A stretch of DNA of 24,663 nucleotides from Cristatella mucedo. Its lineage: Eukaryota; Bryozoa; Phylactolaemata; Cristatellidae. This document shows, one piece after another, positions 20,233 through 24,663 of the stretch. Made by a program: the position numbers and the translations under genes. Every line of letters starts with the position of its first letter. The stretch's first letter is position 1. The stretch covers positions 1 through 24,663 of the forward strand of contig WPIO01000565.1 in the NCBI GenBank assembly GCA_009760855.2. The letters run 5' to 3'. The notes under the pieces were generated by a model that was given only the letters and a program-made list of their open reading frames with translations, did not search any database and had not been told where the DNA came from.

Positions 20233-21814
20233 GCAAGTATTTAGCAGCTACGGTAGGAGGGGCAGCTGCATTAATGGATACACGAACACCGGCAACAAGG
20301 CCCTCTAGTTGCCGTAACTTTTCCAGAGATATCTGTTCTGTACTGTCTGTCTCCCTCTCTTTCAGGTTTTTTCAGTGCTTCATAATTCATGCATTACTCA
20401 TTCTAAAGTGTTTAGGATTTTGATGACATCCTACTTAGTTGCTCTCATCCTCAATCTCTCTAGCAGTATCTTTTCTCGGGCATCCTCCCGTTATCGTTTT
20501 CGTTTTATGATAGGGTCTCACACATTCACCGGCATTCACATCGCGTCTGTATTTCTTGCTTATCACAACATACAGAGACGTTTGCATGAGGGATAGCTGA
20601 ACGATGTAAACCCAACACCTCACATAACGTCTGCCCCATCCTGCTGAATCTATGCAACTCTATATATTTTCCTACGATTAATACAGCTATCAGATCCGGT
20701 ACCTTAATTTAGATACTGGCATCCATCCATTTTTTTCCTCTATATATGTGTGCACCTGCTTTTGCTAGAAGCTGCCAGCCAATGCTTTGCTTAGTTGAAA
20801 TAACCATGCTCTGACTGAAGTAGTTTGTCTGTCTGGCAGGGAAAGTTTTGACATATTTAAAATAAATGAGCATACTTATTGAGGCATTCCATACTCGATT
20901 GACTTCAGCGAACATAATAAAGATTGACCAGTTTGTCGAGATTTTATCGAACGGTGCATGACTCACGGTTTAATAAAATGTACCTCCTACCTCCCCATGC
21001 CAGTGCGCCCCCCCCGTCATATACGAGTGGGTTCGGCAGCCATTTCCTAAAATATTCAACAAGTTGCCCACAGCACCGTTTCCTGATAGATTAAAAAATT
21101 GACGTCACGAGGACGAGGAGAATATGTTTTAGCTGCCCGACTTCAGTCTGTGACTGAATTGTTTCTAATTCGGTACTACTAAAGGTTTTACTGCCTCTAG
21201 CTGGACCACTTGGGCCGAGCTAACAACTAGCGATTAAGTAGTAAATTGCTGCAGCCCGAGAATCTTCCTTGCCAGCATATGTTTCAAAAATCAGCTTTTT
21301 GACTCACTAATGTTTGTGATCCTGCATTTGATTTTCTCATTCGTTAACGTAATTCCGACGAGAAAGTTTTAAGTGACTGCCACGGCCAGTTATTTAAACG
21401 GAACCACAAATCAGAGCTAGCCTAGTCCCGGGAACCAGTTCGGCCATTGTTAAATAGTGCTTGTGTGGCAGTATTGAATTCTAGCTGCAGTATATTCGTC
21501 TGGTCAATGCCTCCAATGTTTTAGAGACCAGGCGTATTGAGGCGGTTTCGATTCGGCAAGGCATGCAGGGTTTTTATCGGGTAAAGGACGAATTGGCAGT
21601 ATTTTCGACAATTTTTTCGAGCCTAAGTGTTATTTTGCAAGTAATTGTATTGAATTACTCAATGCAGCCTCCAACGATTGCCAAGAAATCGGCCATCTTA
21701 TCTGTAAATGTTCCAATATAATCCGAGTAAATTGTGTTCAATCCATGTTGTGCTCTCTGCTTAATCCTCTTGTTTTTAATTTTGACCTTGATCAAGAACA
21801 AGTTAAGTACCTAC

Positions 21815-21936
21815 CTGACATCAACCCTTCAAGAGACAGCTTGGCTCCTGACGGCCAAATAGTAACACTCGAAGTCAAAGTGCTGTCCATGTCAAGCTTA
21901 AGTCGGTCCAATAGGGGCAGGTCCTGCATTTTTTTC
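21815..21936 (-). CDS. Candidate exon at the right edge of U3, unknown product
   Basis: On the minus strand CTTATTTACAG|G at about 21936 is a consensus 3' splice site. An open frame of about 40 codons follows and ends at TCAG|GTAGGTA (donor at 21814). The frame includes MQDLPLLDRLKLDMD and VTIWPSGAKLSLEGLMS. Equivalents with the same donor lie at 11000-11114 (open, no such acceptor) and at 24106 to about 24225 (one stop). Substitutions between copies are spread over all codon positions, so there is no sign of selection. It may be a dead or chance exon. Confidence 0.25.
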
Positions 21937-22744
21937 CTGTAAATAAGATTATGTCAGTGAAATTCTTAGATGATATCGACAAGTAGTTAGTAGGCTGTCA
22001 GTGAACGTTTTTGTTTTACGACATATCAAGAGGTAACTGTTCCTGCAAGTGTCTGCATAGTTTTCCATTTAGGTTTAAGAAGCCTTACCTTGCAGTATTT
22101 GCTTTACATTGAGATTGCAGTTCATTTTGCAGAGCTCTGTTTGTTCCTTTTAAGAAGAGCTAATTTTTAGTAACTGAGCTTAATACCTATTACCTTACAT
22201 TTGACAATTCTTGAATAATAAGCTCAATGGGGGCTTGCAACTATTGCCCAATCTGCTGCTCCTTACCTACCTGCAATTTGTCACAGTATCAGATGCTCCC
22301 TCTAACGTCCCCTATCACTTAAAACGGATGCTAGATAAAACAACCAGATCGCGACTAATAATAATTAGTACCGAATCCCTAGCAGTAAGTCATTGGAAAG
22401 ACGGGGGGAGGGGATAATCTATTACTAATGCTTAATAAATGCCAAAATGGCTAGATATACGGTGGTTTTACTAGCTGGGTCTTCATTATGTTTTCCTCAC
22501 CACACCGTCTTGTCTTTTGTGACTTAGCTTTTTAATATGTTCTGTACGTGAATATCCTGGATCAGTAGATGTGCCGTCTGATTCATCACTAAATAGTAAG
22601 TACTGATCAGCTAGAGTCTAAGAATTCCTTGCCTTAACGCACGAAAACCAGTGGTTAGCCTACAAAAGTTTCTGTTCTTTGCTGTAGTCTTTCCTATTTG
22701 TTAACTCGTTTAAATGGAGATTTCTCTTCTTGTAGAGCACGGAG
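21937..22744. other. Unique stretch, no gene recognised
   Basis: No repeat unit or convincing frame. A 68-codon plus-strand frame (22211-22417) is unremarkable. About 22147-22180 resembles the start of the 387-bp repeat at 2695 and may be a fragment of that family. Confidence 0.4.
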
Positions 22745-23091
22745 TTAAAAAGCACTAAAATGTTCTAATAGTCCAGTCAAAATCTCTGCAGCCTTACCAA
22801 AGGTAGAAGTGGGTGGTAGCCTTGGATAGTCAGTTGAAGTAGCATCGTAAACTAGATCTTGGGCAGTGATGGTGCCAAAAGCCTAGTAAGGCCAACTGTT
22901 CCAGCAGCATCCTTGAATGTAAGGCCCTGATAGCTTACCTGGGTTTGTTCGAGACGACCCGAGTTGCCATAATCATCTTGAAGCTTGTGACTTCGATCTT
23001 GTAATTGGTGAATTATCAAACGTACTACCTTCGCTTTGACGGCTTTGCCATGCAGTAATGGAAGAGCTGGGGAATTAGCTACAATGAGCTG
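22745..23091 (-). CDS. Candidate 3' end of a two-exon gene, unknown product
   Basis: On the minus strand a frame is open from 23091 to the donor CAG|GTAAGC at 22939/22938 (up to 51 codons, including KAVKAKVVRLIIHQLQDRS and KLQDDYGNSGRLEQTQ). A 56-bp candidate intron (22938-22883) ends in GGCCTTACTAG. The second exon (22882-22745) is 46 codons including TAA, and contains AFGTITAQDLVYDATSTDYP and FGKAAEILTGLLEHFSAF. The junction is phase 0 and both sides look protein-like and amphipathic rather than repetitive. The start could be a splice acceptor (ATTGTAG|CT at 23079/23078) or further upstream. I do not recognise the family. Alternatives are a frameshifted relic read without an intron, or an unrecognised transposon protein. 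Confidence 0.42.
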
Positions 23092-23229
23092 CTAGAAGGC
23101 TGATTAAATCCTCGTTTGCTGCCGACTAATAGCTAGTCAGCAAGGACTAAATAGGTGTCACCCAGCAATCGCTATTCGACCAAATCCGAAGGTACATTGT
23201 AGATTGCCTGCACTTTGTATCAGCAGCTG

Positions 23230-24228
23230 ACGAGTTTTAATCAACAAGCTTAAATCGCCCCTGAATAACTTACGGCTTGATAACAATCTACCTCACAAGT
23301 CTCACTGAACGACGATCAGGTTCTGCAGCCATTTTATGAAATGTCCAACAAGTTACTGGCTATGACGTTACCAGATACACTCTAATCAACCAAGGTCACT
23401 AACCCAATGAGCCTATTTTCGTATGCTGCATGCCTTCGTTCTGTGACTGATTTTTTGTAATTCAGTCCATCTGATAGTTTCACTCTAGTGCCTCCAGGCG
23501 AACCTCTTTAGCCTAGCTAACAACTAGCGATTAAGTACTAAATTGCTGCTGCCTGAGAATCCTCCTTGCCTGCATATATTTCAAAAATAAGCTTCTCGTC
23601 TCATTCGTGTTTGAGATCCTGCGTTATCTTTTCCCATTTGTTTACCTGCCTCCGACGAAAAAGATTTGAGTGACAGCCACGGCTAGTTATTTAAACAGAA
23701 CCACAAATCAGAGCTTGACTAGTGCCGAGCACCAGTTCACCCATTCCTAGATAGTGCTTGTGTGGCAGTTATGCATTATAGCTGAGGTATATTTGTCCGG
23801 TGAATGCTGCCAATGAGTTAGAGACCAGGCGTATTTCGGCCGTTTTTATTTGGCAAGGAACCCAGGGTATTTATTGGGTAAAGGAAGCATTAGTAGTATT
23901 TTTGACATTTTTCGTAGCACAGTTGTTATTTTGCAAGGAATGGTAATGAATTATTCAATGCAGCCTGCAATAGGCTGCCAAAAAATTGCCCGGCTTATCT
24001 GTAAATCTTCCAATGGAATACGAGTACATTTCCATCCATGTTGTGTTCAGCTTCATCCTCTAGTCCTTTCCGTTGATCTGTCTTGAGAATAAGTAAAGTA
24101 CCTACCTGACGTCTACCCTTCAATAGACAAATCGGCTTCTGAAGGCCAAATAGAAATACCCGGAGCAGATTCGCCATCACTGTCAAGCTTAATTCGGTCC
24201 GATGGGGGCACGTCTTGTGTTTTTCATA
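23230..24228 (+). repeat. Fourth, diverged copy of the right block of U
   Basis: Collinear with 10165-11121: shared stretches include TAACAACTAGCGATTAAGTA, TAGATAGTGCTTGTGTGGCA and GTACCTACCTGAC. Similarity ends at about 24228, the point where U itself ends. Identity looks like 70-75 per cent, so it separated well before the U1-U3 duplications. Frames in it are broken. Confidence 0.8.
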
Positions 24229-24250
24229 GCCCTATTTGGCATATTTTGCT

Positions 24251-24413
<163 letters not shown>

Positions 24414-24414
24414 G

Positions 24415-24535
24415 TGGTTTTAGTTTGTTTTAAAATATAGTCAAGTAAGGGGATTTCGAGACGTCCTTCAGGGGTAAGTTAAATTCCCTATAGGCGTGCA
24501 AACTAAAGTAGTGATATCCTTAGGATTCTAAGTTG
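24415..24535 (-). pseudogene. LINE reverse transcriptase tail, decayed
   Basis: Nucleotides align with the same strand and region as the LINE at 1482-1830: TTTTAAA-TAT-GTCA(A/G)GT, AGGGGAT-T, and CAAACTAAA. The minus-strand reading ends in a remnant (LDYILKQTK) of the FKRNLKTHLF motif. The CT tract then lies directly beyond the element's C-terminus, where a LINE 3' tail would be. Confidence 0.5.
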
Positions 24536-24663
24536 ATTAAATAATTAGATACATGTTAAGACGCACCAAAGCGGTCGTTTGAGTACTTGACTAAGCAGGT
24601 GATTAGTTGAATTAGTTAAGATGAAGCTAGGAGATGCAAAGACCAAAAAGTCAGTGACCGATT
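24536..24663. other. No gene recognised
   Basis: The last 130 bp show no motif; the window ends here. Confidence 0.4.

Larger units (their letters stand above)
18154..21936 (+). repeat. Tandem segmental unit U3
   Basis: Third U copy, 3783 bp, ending at the same right-hand point as U1 but followed by unrelated sequence instead of X. Its left 2.8 kb differs from U1 at only 1-2 per cent of sites by eye, while its right block differs much more. It has a private insertion of about 19 bp with a run of eight C at about 21000-21018, and a longer (CT)n tract at 18895-18926. Confidence 0.92.

Overview
This window looks like intergenic or intronic DNA from a eukaryote, most likely an invertebrate animal. 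It contains decayed non-LTR retrotransposon (LINE) reverse-transcriptase ends on both strands, a pogo/Tigger-type DNA-transposon relic, a tRNA-derived SINE, long (CT)n/(GT)n/(AT)n microsatellites, GT-AG intron signals and no bacterial-style gene packing. The species cannot be told from the sequence. No complete, confidently functional protein gene, rRNA, tRNA or CRISPR array is visible.

Layout. 1-1.2 kb: a frameshifted pogo/Tigger transposase relic (+). 1.48-1.83 kb: the C-terminal end of a LINE reverse transcriptase (-). 1.96-2.46 kb: two 92-bp direct repeats around a candidate 96-nt phase-1/phase-1 exon. 2.7-3.46 kb: a 387-bp tandem duplication. 3.6-5.4 kb: several LINE ends in both orientations. 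5.42-6.09 kb: a long minus-strand frame broken by one stop. 7.06-7.62 kb: the best preserved plus-strand LINE reverse-transcriptase piece.

The main structure runs from 7366 to 21936. It is a tandem segmental array U1-X1-U2-X2-U3, where U is about 3.8 kb and X is 1889 bp in both copies. The array cuts into the LINE at its left edge. U contains two related modules, each a decayed LINE end plus downstream sequence; the second carries a candidate 54-nt microexon. X holds a duplicated ~265-bp repeat, a compound microsatellite with a SINE, and an ~0.8-kb insertion. U2 matches U3 in its left part and U1 in its right part, which is the mosaic expected from unequal crossing-over. U2 also carries two deletions and an excess of small insertions that look like consensus error.

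21.9-24.66 kb: about 0.8 kb without recognisable content, a candidate two-exon minus-strand gene end with a 56-bp intron (22745-23091), a fourth, diverged copy of the right end of U (about 23230-24228), a (CT)n tract and another minus-strand LINE end. The candidate exons are inferences from splice signals and reading frame. No two of them can be shown to act together, and none is under demonstrable selection.
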